A stretch of 64,000 nucleotides of DNA from Calliopsis andreniformis (Eukaryota > Arthropoda > Insecta > Hymenoptera > Andrenidae). The stretch is from the NCBI RefSeq assembly GCF_051401765.1, contig NW_027480438.1, positions 4,898,001 through 4,962,000 of the forward strand. Reading direction: 5' to 3'. This document shows, one piece after another, positions 24,301 through 39,100 of this stretch. Below the pieces are notes generated by a model. That model had not been told where the DNA came from. It did no database searches and saw nothing but the letters and a program-made list of their open reading frames with translations. Both the position numbers and the translations under genes were made by a program. The number at the start of each line of letters is the position of its first letter. Position 1 is the stretch's first letter.

Positions 24301-26394
24301 GCTATCCTCAATCTTCAATACTCAATACTCAATCATCAATCCTCAATCCTCAATCCTGAAATCCTCAACCCTCAATATTCAACACACAACCCTCAACCTT
24401 CAATCCTCAATACTCAACCATCAATCCTCAATTCTCAATGCTCAATAGAATATCCTGAATTCTCTGTTTTCAATACTCAATACTCAACCTTCAATCATCA
24501 AGTCTCCAACCACAAACATCAATTCTGATCACTCAACCCTCAACACTCAGTCCTCAATCTTCAACCCGCAGTCCTCAATACTCAATCCTCAGTCCTCAGT
24601 CCTCATTCTTCAATACTCAATCCTCAATCCTATAATCCTCAATCCTCAATATTCAACACACAACCCTCAAACATCAATCCTCAATACTCAACCATCAATC
24701 CTCAATTCTCATTACTCAATAGAATATCCTGAATTCTCAGTTTTCAATACTCAATCCTCAATCTTCAATCTTCAAGTCTCCATCAACAAACATCTATTCT
24801 CATCACTCAGCCCTCAACAATCAGTCCTCAATCTTCAATCCTCAAACCTCAATCCTCAAACTTCAATCCTCAATACTCAATCTTCAATCCTCAATCCTCA
24901 ATCCTCAATCCTCAATCCTCATTCTTCAATCCTCAATCCTCAATCCTCAATCTGCAATCCTCAATACTCAATCCTCAATCCTGAATCGTCAATCCTCAAA
25001 CCCCAATCCTCTATCATCAATACTCAACCCTCAATCCTCAATCCTCAAACCTCAATCCTCAATCTTCAATCCTCAGTACTCAATCTTCTATCTGCAATCC
25101 TCAATCCTCAATCCTCAATCCTCAATCCGCAATCCGCAATCCTCAATCCTCAATCCTCAATCCTCACTCATCAATCCTCAATCCTCATTCTTCAATCCTC
25201 AATCCTCAATCCTCAATCCTCAATCTGCAATCCTCAATACTCAATCCTCAATCCTCGATTCTCAATCCTCAATCCTCAATCCTCAATCCGCACTCATCAA
25301 TCCTCAATCCTCATTCTTCAATCCTCAATCCACAATCCCCAATCTTCTATCTTCAATCCCCAATCCTCTATCATCAATCCTCAATCCTCAATCCTCAATC
25401 CTCAATCCTCAATCCTCAATCTTCAATCCTCAATACTCAATCTTCAATCTTCAATCCTCAATCCTCAATCCTCAATCCTCAATCCGCAATCCTCAATCTT
25501 CAATCCTCAATACTCAATCTTCAATCCTCAATCCTCAATCGTGAAATCCACAATCATCAATATTCAACACACAACCCTCAAACTTCAATCCTCAATACTC
25601 AACCATCAATCCTCAATTCTCAATACTCAATCGGCAGTCTTCAATCCTCAACACTCAATCTTCAATCCTCAATCCTCAATCTTCAATCCTCAACACCCAA
25701 ACTTCAATCCTCAATCCCCAATCCTCAATCCTCAATTCTCATTCTTCAATCCTCAGTACCCAATCCTCAATCTTCAATCCTCAATCCTCAATCCTCAATT
25801 CTCAATCCTCAATCCGCAGTCCTCAGTCCTCAAACATCAATCCTCAATCGTCAGTCTTCACCCTCAATCCTCAATCCTCAATCCTCAATCCTCAATCTTC
25901 AATCTTGAATCCTCAATACACAATCCTCAATCCTCAATCCTCAGTCCTCAAATCTCTATTCTGAATCCTCAACCCTGAATCCACAATCTTCAGCCCACAG
26001 TCCTCAACAATCAGTTGTCAATCCTCAATCCTCAATAGGATATCCTCAATTCACAGTTTTCAATACTCAATACTCAATCTGCAATCTTCCAACCTCTATC
26101 CACAAACATCAATTTTCACCACTCAACCCTCAACACTCAGTCCTCAATGTTTAATCCTCAATCCTCAATTCTCAATCTTCGATCCTCAATACTGAATCTT
26201 CAATCCTAAATACTCAATCCTCAATCATCAATCCTCAATCCTTAATCCTCAATCTTCAATCCTCAGTCCCCAATCCTCAATCTTCAATCCTCAATCCGCA
26301 ATCCTCATTCTCAATCCTCAATCCTCAATCTACAATCCTCAATACTCAATCTTCAATCCTCAATCCTGAATCCTCAATCCTCAATCCTCAATCC
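24301..26394 (+). repeat. 2094-bp tandem duplication, right copy
   Basis: Partner of 22207-24300. It carries a private CCTCATTCTTC near 24602 where the left copy has CCTCAATCTTC. After about 26394 the sequence continues into CAATCAGCGATACTC, as in a standard unit. Confidence 0.85.
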
Positions 26395-26513
26395 TCAATC
26401 AGCGATACTCAATCTTCAATAATCAGTCCTCTATCCTCAATCCTCAATCCCCAATACTCAACCATCGATCCTCAATTCTCAATACTCAATAGAATATCCT
26501 GAAATCTCAGGAT
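25541..26513 (+). repeat. Conserved 973-bp core block, copy 3
   Basis: Anchor at 26081 and stem-loop at 26496. The variant CTCAATTCTCATTCTTC is shared only with 23447 (half core) and 29389. Confidence 0.85.
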
Positions 26514-28148
26514 TCAATGCTCAAACATCAATCCTCAACCCTCAGCCCTCATTCTCAAACCTCAACCCTCAATCCTCAGTCCTCAATCCTCAATCCCCAA
26601 TCCTCAATCTACAATCCTCAAGCCTCAATCCTCAATCCTCAATCCTCAATCTTCAGTCCTCGATACTCAATCTTCAATCCTCAATCCTCAATCCTTAATC
26701 CTCAATCCTCAATACTCAATCCTCAAAGTTCAAAACACAACCCACAACCATCAATCCTCAATACTCAACCGTCAATCCTCAATTCTCAATACTCAATAGA
26801 GTATCCTGAATTCTCATGTTTCAATACTCAATCCACAATACTCAATAATCAAATCTCAATCGTCAAACATCAATTCTCAACACTCAATCCTCAACACTCA
26901 GTCCTCAATGTTTAATCCTCAATCCTCAATTCTCAATCTTCGATCCTCAATACTGAATCTTCAATCCTAAATACTGAATCCTCAATCATCAATCCTCAAT
27001 CCTTAATCCTCAATCTTCAATCCTCAGTCCCCAATCCTCAATCCTCAATCCTCAATCTGCAATCCTCAATACACAATCCTCAATCCTCGATTCTCAATCC
27101 TCAATCCTCAATCCTCAATCCGCACTCATCAATCCTCAATCCTCATTCTTCAATCCTCAATCCTCAATCCCCAATCCTCAATCTTCAATCCTCAATCCTC
27201 AATCCTCAATCCTCAATCCTCATTCTTCAATCCTCAATACTCAATCTTCAATCCTCAATCCTCAATCCTCAATCCTCAATCTTCAATCCTCAATACTCAA
27301 TCTTCAATCCTCAATCCTGAATCCTCAATCCTCAATCCTCAATCCGCAGTCCTCAGTCCTGAAACATCAATCCTCAACCGTCAGTCTTCACCCTCAATCC
27401 TCAATCCTCAACCCTCAGCCCTCATTCTCAATCCTCAATCCTCAATCCTCAATCTTCTATCTTCAATCCCCAATCCTCTATCATCAATCCTCAATTCTCA
27501 ATCCTCAATCCTCAATCCTCAATCCTCAATCTTCAATCCTCAATACTCAATCTTCAATCTTCAATCCTCAATTCTCAATCCTCAATCCTCAATCCTCAAT
27601 CCTCTATCTTCGATCCTCAACACTCAATCTTCAATCCTCAATCCCCAATCCTCAATCCCCAATCATCATTCTTCAATCCTCAATACCCAATCCTCAATCT
27701 TCCATCCTCAATCCTCAATCCTCAATTCTCAATCCTCAATCCTCAATCCTCAACCCTCAATCCTCAGTCCTCAAACCTCAATTCCGAATCCTCAATCCTG
27801 AATCCTCAATCTTCACCCCTCAGTCCGCAACAATCAATTGTCAATCCTCAATCCTCAATAGAATATCCTCAATTCACAGTTTTCAATACCCAATCCCCAA
27901 CCTTCAATCTTCAAATCTAAATCCACAAACATCAATTCTCATCACTCAAACCTCAACACTCAGTCCTCAATCTTCAATCCTCAATCCTCAATCCTCAATC
28001 CTCAATCGTCAATCCTCAATCCCCAATTCTCTATCATCAATCCTCAATCCTCAATCCTCAATCCTCAATCCTCAATCCTCAGCCTTCAATCCTCAATACT
28101 CAATCTTCAATCTTCAATCCTCAATCCTCAATCCTCAATCCTCAATCC

Positions 28149-31124
28149 GCTATCCTCAATCTTCAATACTCAATACTCAATCATCAATCCTCAATCCTCA
28201 ATCCTGAAATCCTCAACCCTCAATATTCAACACACAACCCTCAACCTTCAATCCTCAATACTCAACCATCAATCCTCAATTCTCAATGCTCAATAGAATA
28301 TCCTGAATTCTCTGTTTTCAATACTCAATACTCAACCTTCAATCATCAAGTCTCCAACCACAAACATCAATTCTGATCACTCAACCCTCAACACTCAGTC
28401 CTCAATCTTCAACCCGCAGTCCTCAATACTCAATCCTCAGTCCTCAGTCCTCAATCTTCAATACTCAATCCTCAATCCTATAATCCTCAATCCTCAATAT
28501 TCAACACACAACCCTCAAACATCAATCCTCAATACTCAACCATCAATCCTCAATTCTCATTACTCAATAGAATATCCTGAATTCTCAGTTTTCAATACTC
28601 AATCCTCAATCTTCAATCTTCAAGTCTCCATCAACAAACATCTATTCTCATCACTCAGCCCTCAACAATCAGTCCTCAATCTTCAATCCTCAAACCTCAA
28701 TCCTCAAACTTCAATCCTCAATACTCAATCTTCAATCCTCAATCCTCAATCCTCAATCCTCAATCCTCATTCTTCAATCCTCAATCCTCAATCCTCAATC
28801 TGCAATCCTCAATACTCAATCCTCAATCCTGAATCGTCAATCCTCAAACCCCAATCCTCTATCATCAATACTCAACCCTCAATCCTCAATCCTCAAACCT
28901 CAATCCTCAATCTTCAATCCTCAGTACTCAATCTTCTATCTGCAATCCTCAATCCTCAATCCTCAATCCTCAATCCGCAATCCGCAATCCTCAATCCTCA
29001 ATCCTCAATCCTCACTCATCAATCCTCAATCCTCATTCTTCAATCCTCAATCCTCAATCCTCAATCCTCAATCTGCAATCCTCAATACTCAATCCTCAAT
29101 CCTCGATTCTCAATCCTCAATCCTCAATCCTCAATCCGCACTCATCAATCCTCAATCCTCATTCTTCAATCCTCAATCCTCAATCCCCAATCTTCTATCT
29201 TCAATCCCCAATCCTCTATCATCAATCCTCAATCCTCAATCCTCAATCCTCAATCCTCAATCCTCAATCTTCAATCCTCAATACTCAATCTTCAATCTTC
29301 AATCCTCAATCCTCAATCCTCAATCCTCAATCCGCAATCCTCAATCTTCAATCCTCAATACTCAATCTTCAATCCTCAATCCTCAATCGTGAAATCCACA
29401 ATCATCAATATTCAACACACAACCCTCAAACTTCAATCCTCAATACTCAACCATCAATCCTCAATTCTCAATACTCAATCGGCAGTCTTCAATCCTCAAC
29501 ACTCAATCTTCAATCCTCAATCCTCAATCTTCAATCCTCAACACCCAAACTTCAATCCTCAATCCCCAATCCTCAATCCTCAATTCTCATTCTTCAATCC
29601 TCAGTACCCAATCCTCAATCTTCAATCCTCAATCCTCAATCCTCAATTCTCAATCCTCAATCCGCAGTCCTCAGTCCTCAAACATCAATCCTCAATCGTC
29701 AGTCTTCACCCTCAATCCTCAATCCTCAATCCTCAATCCTCAATCTTCAATCTTGAATCCTCAATACACAATCCTCAATCCTCAATCCTCAGTCCTCAAA
29801 TCTCTATTCTGAATCCTCAACCCTGAATCCACAATCTTCAGCCCACAGTCCTCAACAATCAGTTGTCAATCCTCAATCCTCAATAGGATATCCTCAATTC
29901 ACAGTTTTCAATACTCAATACTCAATCTGCAATCTTCCAACCTCTATCCACAAACATCAATTTTCACCACTCAACCCTCAACACTCAGTCCTCAATGTTT
30001 AATCCTCAATCCTCAATTCTCAATCTTCGATCCTCAATACTGAATCTTCAATCCTAAATACTCAATCCTCAATCATCAATCCTCAATCCTTAATCCTCAA
30101 TCTTCAATCCTCAGTCCCCAATCCTCAATCTTCAATCCTCAATCCGCAATCCTCATTCTCAATCCTCAATCCTCAATCTACAATCCTCAATACTCAATCT
30201 TCAATCCTCAATCCTGAATCCTCAATCCTCAATCCTCAATCCTCAATCAGCGATACTCAATCTTCAATAATCAGTCCTCTATCCTCAATCCTCAATCCCC
30301 AATACTCAACCATCGATCCTCAATTCTCAATACTCAATAGAATATCCTGAAATCTCAGGATTCAATGCTCAAACATCAATCCTCAACCCTCAGCCCTCAT
30401 TCTCAAACCTCAACCCTCAATCCTCAGTCCTCAATCCTCAATCCCCAATCCTCAATCTACAATCCTCAAGCCTCAATCCTCAATCCTCAATCCTCAATCT
30501 TCAGTCCTCGATACTCAATCTTCAATCCTCAATCCTCAATCCTTAATCCTCAATCCTCAATACTCAATCCTCAAAGTTCAAAACACAACCCACAACCATC
30601 AATCCTCAATACTCAACCGTCAATCCTCAATTCTCAATACTCAATAGAGTATCCTGAATTCTCATGTTTCAATACTCAATCCACAATACTCAATAATCAA
30701 ATCTCAATCGTCAAACATCAATTCTCAACACTCAATCCTCAACACTCAGTCCTCAATGTTTAATCCTCAATCCTCAATTCTCAATCTTCGATCCTCAATA
30801 CTGAATCTTCAATCCTAAATACTGAATCCTCAATCATCAATCCTCAATCCTTAATCCTCAATCTTCAATCCTCAGTCCCCAATCCTCAATCCTCAATCCT
30901 CAATCTGCAATCCTCAATACACAATCCTCAATCCTCGATTCTCAATCCTCAATCCTCAATCCTCAATCCGCACTCATCAATCCTCAATCCTCATTCTTCA
31001 ATCCTCAATCCTCAATCCCCAATCCTCAATCTTCAATCCTCAATCCTCAATCCTCAATCCTCAATCCTCATTCTTCAATCCTCAATACTCAATCTTCAAT
31101 CCTCAATCCTCAATCCTCAATCCT
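28149..31124 (+). repeat. 3848-offset duplication, right copy
   Basis: Partner of 24301-27276. It shares the private variants ATTCTCATTACTC (near 28555) and CCTAAATACTGAATCC (near 30813) with the left copy. This supports a recent origin from it. Confidence 0.78.
29389..30361 (+). repeat. Conserved 973-bp core block, copy 4
   Basis: Anchor at 29929 and stem-loop at 30344. Closest to copy 3, from which it is offset by 3848 bp. Confidence 0.85.
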
Positions 31125-33816
31125 CAATCCTCAATCCTCAATCGTCAATAATCAACACACAGCCCTCAACCATCAATCCTCAATACTCAACCATCAATAC
31201 TCAATTCTCAATACTCAATAGAATATCCTGAATTCTCATGTTTCAATACACAATCCACAATATTCTATAACAAATCTCTATCCTCAAATATCAATTCTCA
31301 ACACTCAATCCTCAACACTCAGTCCTCTCTCTTCAATCTTCCATCATCAATCCTCTATACTCAAGCGTCAAACCACAATCCTCAATCCTCAACCCTCAAT
31401 CCTCAGTCCTCAAACCTCAATTCCGAATCCTCAATCCTGAATCCTCAATCTTCACCACTCAGTCCGCAACAATCAATTGGCAATCCTCAATCCTCAATAG
31501 AATATCCTCATTTCACAGTTTTCAATACTCATTCCCCAACCTTCAATCTTCAAATCTCAATCCACAAACATCAATTCTCATCACTCAACCCTCAACACTC
31601 AGTCCTCAATCTTCAATCCTCAATCCTCAATACTCAATCGTCAATCCTCAATCCTCAATCCTCAATCCTCAATCCTCAGTACTCAAACCTCAATCCTCAA
31701 TCCTCAATCCTCAATCTTCAATCCTCAATACTCAATCTTCAATCCTCAATCCTGAATCCTCAATCTTCAATCCTCAATCCGCAGTCCTCAGTCCTGAAAC
31801 ATCAATCCTCAACCGTCAGTCTTCACCCTCAATCCTCAATCCTCAACCCTCAGCCCTCATTCTCAATCCTCAATCCTCAATCCTCAATCTTCTATCTTCA
31901 ATCCCCAATCCTCTATCATCAATCCTCAATTCTCAATCCTCAATCCTCAATCCTCAATCCTCAATCTTCAATCCTCAATACTCAATCTTCAATCTTCAAT
32001 CCTCAATTCTCAATCCTCAAAACTCAATCCTCAATCCTCTATCTTCAATCCTCAACACTCAATCTTCAATCCTCAATCCCCAATCCTCAATCCCCAATCA
32101 TCATTCTTCAATCCTCAATACCCAATCCTCAATCTTCCATCCTCATTCCTCAATCCTCAATTCTCAATCCTCAATCCTCAATCCTCAACCCTCAATCCTC
32201 AGTCCTCAAACCTCAATTCCGAATCCTCAATCCTGAATCCTCAATCTTCACCCCTCAGTCCGCAACAATCAATTGTCAATCCTCAATCCTCAATAGAATA
32301 TCCTCAATTCACAGTTTTCAATACCCAATCCCCAACCTTCAATCTTCAAATCTAAATCCACAAACATCAATTCTCATCACTCAACCCTCAACACACAGTC
32401 CTCAATCTTCAATCCTCAATCCTCAATCCTCAATCGTCAATCCTCAATCCCCAATTCTCTATCATCAATCCTCAATCCTCAATCCTCAATCCTCAATTGT
32501 CAATCCTCAGCCTTCAATCCTCAATACTCAATCTTCAATCTTCAATCCTCAATCCTCAATCCCCAATCCTCAATCCGCTATCCTCAATCTTCAATACTCA
32601 ATACTCAATCATCAATCCTCAATCCTCAATCCTGAAATCCTCAACCGTCAATATTCAACACACAACCCTCAACCTTCAATCCTCAATACTCAACCATCAA
32701 TCCTCAATTCTCAATGCTCAATAGAATATCCTGAATTCTCTGTTTTCAATACTCAATACTCAACCTTCAATCATCAAGTCTCCAACCACAAACATCAATT
32801 CTGATCACTCAACCCTCAACACTCAGTCCTCAATCTTCAACCCGCAGTCCTCAATACTCAATCCTCAGTCCTCAGTCCTCAATCTTCAATACTCAATCCT
32901 CAATCCTATAATCCTCAATCCTCAATATTCAACACACAACCCTCAAACATCAATCCTCAATACTCAACCATCAATCCTCAATTCTCAATACTCAATAGAA
33001 TATCCTGAATTCTCAGTCTTCAATACTCAAACCTCAATCTTCAATCTTCAAGTCTCCATCCACAAACATCTATTCTCGTCACTCAGCCCTCAACAATCAG
33101 TCCTCAATCTTCAATCCTCAAACCTCAATCCTCAATCTTCAATCCTCAATACTCAATCTTCAATCCTCAATCCTCAATCCTCAATCCTCAATCCTCATTC
33201 TTCAATCCTCAATCCTCAATCCTCAATCTGCAATCCTCAATACTCAATCCTCAATCCTGAATCGTCAATCCTCAAACCCCAATCCTCTATCATCAATACT
33301 CAACCCTCAATCCTCAATCCTCAATCCTCAATCCTCAATCTTCAATCCTCAGTACTCAATCTTCTATCTGCAATCCTCAATCCTCAATCCTCAATCCTCA
33401 ATCCGCAATCCGCAATCCTCAATCCTCAATCCTCAATCCTCACTCATCAATCCTCAATCCTCATTCTTCAATCCTCAATCCTCAATCCTCAATCCTCAAT
33501 CTGCAATCCTCAATACTCAATCCTCAATCCTCGATTCTCAATCCTCAATCCTCAATCCTCAATCCGCACTCATCAATCCTCAATCCTCATTCTTCAATCC
33601 TCAATCCTCAACCCCCAATCTTCTATCTTCAATCCCCAATCCTCTATCATCAATCCTCAATCCTCAATCCTCAATCCTCAATCCTCAATCCTCAATCTTC
33701 AATCCTCAATACTCAATCTTCAATCTTCAATCCTCAATCCTCAATCCTCAATCCTCAATCCGCAATCCTCAATCTTCAATCCTCAATACTCAATCTTCAA
33801 TCCTCAATCCTCAATC

Positions 33817-34789
33817 GTGAAATCCACAATCATCAATATTCAACACACAACCCTCAAACTTCAATCCTCAATACTCAACCATCAATCCTCAATTCTCAAT
33901 ACTCAATCGGCAGTCTTCAATCCTCAACACTCAATCTTCAATCCTCAATCCTCAATCTTCAATCCTCAACACCCAAACTTCAATCCTCAATCCCCAATCC
34001 TCAATCCTCAATCCTCATTCTTCAATCCTCAGTACCCAATCCTCAATCTTCAATCCTCAATCCTCAATCCTCAATTCTCAATCCTCAATCCGCAGTCCTC
34101 AGTCCTCAAACATCAATCCTCAATCGTCAGTCTTCACCCTCAATCCTCAATCCTCAATCCTCAATCCTCAATCTTCAATCTTGAATCCTCAATACACAAT
34201 CCTCAATCCTCAATCCTCAGTCCTCAAATCTCTATTCTGAATCCTCAACCCTGAATCCACAATCTTCAGCCCACAGTCCTCAACAATCAGTTGTCAATCC
34301 TCAATCCTCAATAGGATATCCTCAATTCACAGTTTTCAATACTCAATACTCAATCTGCAATCTTCCAACCTCTATCCACAAACATCAATTTTCACCACTC
34401 AACCCTCAACACTCAGTCCTCAATGTTTAATCCTCAATCCTCAATTCTCAATCTTCGGTCCTCAATACTGAATCTTCAATCCTAAATACTCAATCATCAA
34501 TCATCAATCCTCAATCCTTAATCCTCAATCTTCAATCCTCAGTCCCCAATCCTCAATCTTCAATCCTCAATCCGCAATCCTCATTCTCAATCCTCAATCC
34601 TCAATCTACAATCCTCAATACTCAATCTTCAATCCTCAACCCTGAATCCTCAATCCTCAATCCTCAATCCTCAATCAGCGATACACAATCTTCAATAATC
34701 AGTCCTCTATCCTCAATCCTCAATCCCCAATACTCAACCATCGATCCTCAATTCTCAATACTCAATAGAATATCCTGAAATCTCAGGAT
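33817..34789 (+). repeat. Conserved 973-bp core block, copy 5
   Basis: Anchor at 34357 and stem-loop at 34772. Private variants include TTCGGTCC near 34455 (TTCGATCC elsewhere) and ATACACAATC near 34681. Confidence 0.85.
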
Positions 34790-36117
34790 TCAATGCTCAA
34801 ACATCAATCCTCAACCCTCAGCCCTCATTCTCAAACCTCAACCCTCAATCCTCAGTCCTCAATCCTCAATCCCCAATCCTCAATCTACAATCCTCAAGCC
34901 TCAATCCTCAATCCTCAATCCTCAATCTTCAGTCCTCGATACTCAATCTTCAATCCTCAATCCTCAATCCTTAATCCTCAATCCTCAATACTCAATCCTC
35001 AAAGTTCAAAACACAACCCACAACCATCAATCCTCAATACTCAACCGTCAATCCTCAATTCTCAATACTCAATAGAGTATCCTGAATTCTCATGTTTCAA
35101 TACTCAATCCACAATACTCAATAATCAAATCTCAATCGTCAAACATCAATTCTCAACACTCAATCCTCAACACTCAGTCCTCTCTCTTCAATCTTCCATC
35201 CTCAATCCTCTATCCTCAAGCGTCAATCCTCAATCCTCAATCCTCAACCCTCAATCCTCAGTCCTCAAACCTCAATTCCGAATCCTCAATCCTGAATCCT
35301 CAATCTCCATCCCTCAGTCCGCAAACATCAATTGTCAATCCTCAATCATCAATAGCATATCCACAATTCACAGTTTTCAATACTCAATCCCCAATCTTCA
35401 ATCTTCAAATCTCAATCCACAAACATCAATTCTCATCACTCAACCCTCAACACTCAGTCCTCAATCTTCAAACCTCAATCCTCTAACCTCAATCGTCAAT
35501 CCTCAATCCCCAATCCTCTATCATCAATCCTCTATTCTCAATCCTCAATCCTCAATCCTCAATGCTCAATCTTCAATCCTCAATACCTAATCTTCAATCC
35601 TCAATCCTGAATCCTCAATCCTCAATCCTCAATCCGCAGTCCTCAGTCCTGAAACATCAATCCTCAACCGTCAGTCTTCACCATCAATCCTCAATCCTCA
35701 ATCCTCAATCCTCAATCCTCAATCCTCAATCCTCAATCTTCAATCTTGAATCCTCAATACACAATCTTCAATCCTCAATCCGCAGTCCTCAAATCTCAAT
35801 TCTGAATCCTCAATCCTGAATCCACAATCTTCAGCCCACAGTCCTCAACAATCTGTTGTCAATCCTCAATCCTCAATAGGATATCCTCAATTCACAGTTT
35901 TCAATACTCAATACTCAATCTGCAATCTTCCAACCTCTATCCACAAACATCAATTTTCATCACTCAACCCTCAACACTCAGTCCTCAATGTTCAACCCTC
36001 AATCCTCAATTCTCAATCTTCGATCCTCAATAGTGAATCTTCAATCCTCAATACTCAATCCTCAATCATCAATCCTCAATCCTTAATCCTCAATCTTCAA
36101 TCCTCAGTCCCCAATCC

Positions 36118-39100
36118 TCAATCTTCAATCCTCAATCCTCAATCCTCATCCTCAATCCTCAATCCTCAATCTACAATCCTCAATACTCAATCTTCAATCC
36201 TCAATCCTCAATCCTGAAATCCTCATTCCTCAATACTCAATCGTCAGTCTTCAATCCTCAACACTCAATCTTCAACCCTCAATCCCCAATCCTCAATCCC
36301 CAATCATCATTCTTCAATCCTCAATACCCAATCCTCTATCTTCCATCCTCAATCCTCAATCCTCAATTCTCAATCCTCAATCCTCAGTCCTCAGTCCTCA
36401 AACAGCAATCCTCAACCCTCAGCCTTCATCCTCAATCCTCAATCTTCAATCCTCAATCCTCAATCCTCAATCTTCTATCTTCAATCCGCAATCCTCTATC
36501 ATCAATCCTCAATTCTCAATCCTCAATACTCAATCCTCAATCCGCAATCTTCAATCCTCAATAATCAATCTTCAATCTTCAATCCTCAATTCTCAATCCT
36601 CAATCCTCAATCCTCAATCCTCTATCTTCAATCCTCAACACTCAATCTTCAATCCTCAATCCCCAATCCTCAATCCCCAATCATCATTCTTCAATCCTCA
36701 ATACCCAATCCTCAATCTTCCATCCTCAATCCTCAATCCTCAATTCTCAATCCTCAATCCTCAATCCTCAACCCTCAATCCTCAGTCCTCAAACCTCAAT
36801 TCCGAATCCTCAATCCTGAATCCTCAATCTTCACCCCTCAGTCCGCAACAATCAATTGTCAATCCTCAATCCTCAATAGAATATCCTCAATTCACAGTTT
36901 TCAATACCCAATCCCCAACCTTCAATCTTCAAATCTAAATCCACAAACGTCAATTCTCATCACTCAACCCTCAACACTCAGTCCTCAATCTTCAATCATC
37001 AATCCTCAATCCTCAATCGTCAATCCTCAATCCCCAATTCTCTATCATCAATCCTCAATCCTCAATCCTCAATCCTCAATCCTCAATCCTCAGCCTTCAA
37101 TCCTCAATACTCAATCTTCTATCTTCAATTCTCAATCCTCAATCCTCAATCCTCAATCCGCAATCCTCAATCTTCAATACTCAATACTCAATCATCAATC
37201 CTCAATCCTCAATCCTGAAATCCTCAACCCTCAATATTCAACACACAACCCTCAACCTTCAATCCTCAATACTCAACCATCAATCCTCAATTCTCAATGC
37301 TCAATATAATATCCTGAATTCTCTGTTTTCAATACTCAATACTCAACCTTCAATCTTCAAGTCTCCAACCACAAACATCAATTCTGATCACTCAACCCTC
37401 AACACTCAGTCCTCAATCTTCAACCCGCAGTCCTCAATACTCAATCCTCAGTCCTCAGTCCTCAATCTTCAATACTCAATCCTCAATCCTATAATCCTCA
37501 ATCCTCAATATTCAACACACAACCCTCAAACATCAATCCTCAATACTCAACCATCAATCCTCAATTCTCAATACTCAATAGAATATCCTGAATTCTCAGT
37601 TTTCAATACTCAATCCTCAATCTTCAATCTTCAAGTCTCCATCCACAAACATCTATTCTCATCACTCAGCCCTCAACAATCATTCCTCAATCTTCAATCC
37701 TCAAACCTCAATCCTCAATCTTCAATCCTCAATACTCAATCTTCAATCCTCAATCCTCAATCCTCAATCCTCAATCCTCAGTCCTCACTCATCAATCCTC
37801 AATCCTCAATCCTCAATCCTCATTCTTCAATCCTCAATCCTCAATCCTCAATCTGCAATCCTCAATACTCAATCCTCAATCCTGAATCGTCAATCCTCAA
37901 ACGCCAATCCTCTATCATCAATACTCAACCCTCAATCCGCAATCCTCAATCCTCAATCCTCCATCTTCAATCCTCAGTACTCAATCTTCTATCTGCAATC
38001 CTCAATCCTCAATCCTCAATCCTCAATCCGCAATCCGCAATCCTCAATCCTCAATCCTCAATCCTCACTCATCAATCCTCAATCCTCATTCTTCAATCCT
38101 CAATCCTCAATCCTCAATCCTCAATCTGCAATCCTCAATACACAATCCTCAATCCTCGATTCTCAATCCTCAATCCTCAATCCTCAATCCGCACTCATCA
38201 ATCCTCAATCCTCATTCTTCAATCCTCAATCCTCAATCCCCAATCCTCAATCTTCAATCCTCAATCCTCAATCCTCAATCCTCAATCCTCATACTTCAAT
38301 CCTCAATACTCAACCTTCAATCCTCAATCCTCAATCCTCAATCCTCAATCCTCAATCCTCAATCGTCAATAATCAACACACAGCCCTCAACCATCAATCC
38401 TCAATACTCAACCATCAATACTCAATTCTCAATACTCAATAGAATATCCTGAATTCTCATGTTTCAATACTCAATCCACAATATTCAATAACAAATCTCT
38501 ATCCTCAAATATCAATTCTCAACACTCAATCCTCAACACTCAGTCCTCTCTCTTCAATCTTCTATCATCAATCCTCTATACTCAAGCGTCAAACCACAAT
38601 CCTCAATCCTCAACCCTCAATCCTCAGTCCTCAAACCTCAATTCCGAATCCTCAATCCTGAATCCTCAATCTTCACCACTCAGTCCGCAACAATCAATTG
38701 GCAATCCTCAATCCTCAATAGAATATCCTCATTTCACAGTTTTCAATACTCATTCCCCAACCTTCAATCTTCAAATCTCAATCCACAAACATCAATTCTC
38801 ATCACTCAACCCTCAACACTCAGTCCTCAATCTTCAATCCTCAATCCTCAATACTCAATCGTCAATCCTCAATCCTCAATCCTCAATCCTCAATCCTCAG
38901 TACTCAAACCTCAATCCTCAATCCTCAATCCTCAATCTTGAATCCTCAATACTCAATCTTCAATCCTCAATCCTGAATCCTCAATCCTCAATCCTCAATC
39001 CGCAGTCCTCCGTCCTGAAACATCAATCCTCAACCGTCAGTCTTCACCCTCAATCCTCAATCCTCAACCCTCAGCCCTCATTCTCAATCCTCAATCCTCA

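Larger units (their letters stand above)
24301..27276 (+). repeat. 3848-offset duplication, left copy
   Basis: Matches about 28149-31124 at a constant offset of 3848 (anchors 26081 and 29929; start codons 25541 and 29389; GCTATCC 24301 and 28149). The intervening 27277-28148 matches about 21335-22206 at offset 5942, which equals 2094 + 3848. The two duplications are therefore nested. Confidence 0.8.
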
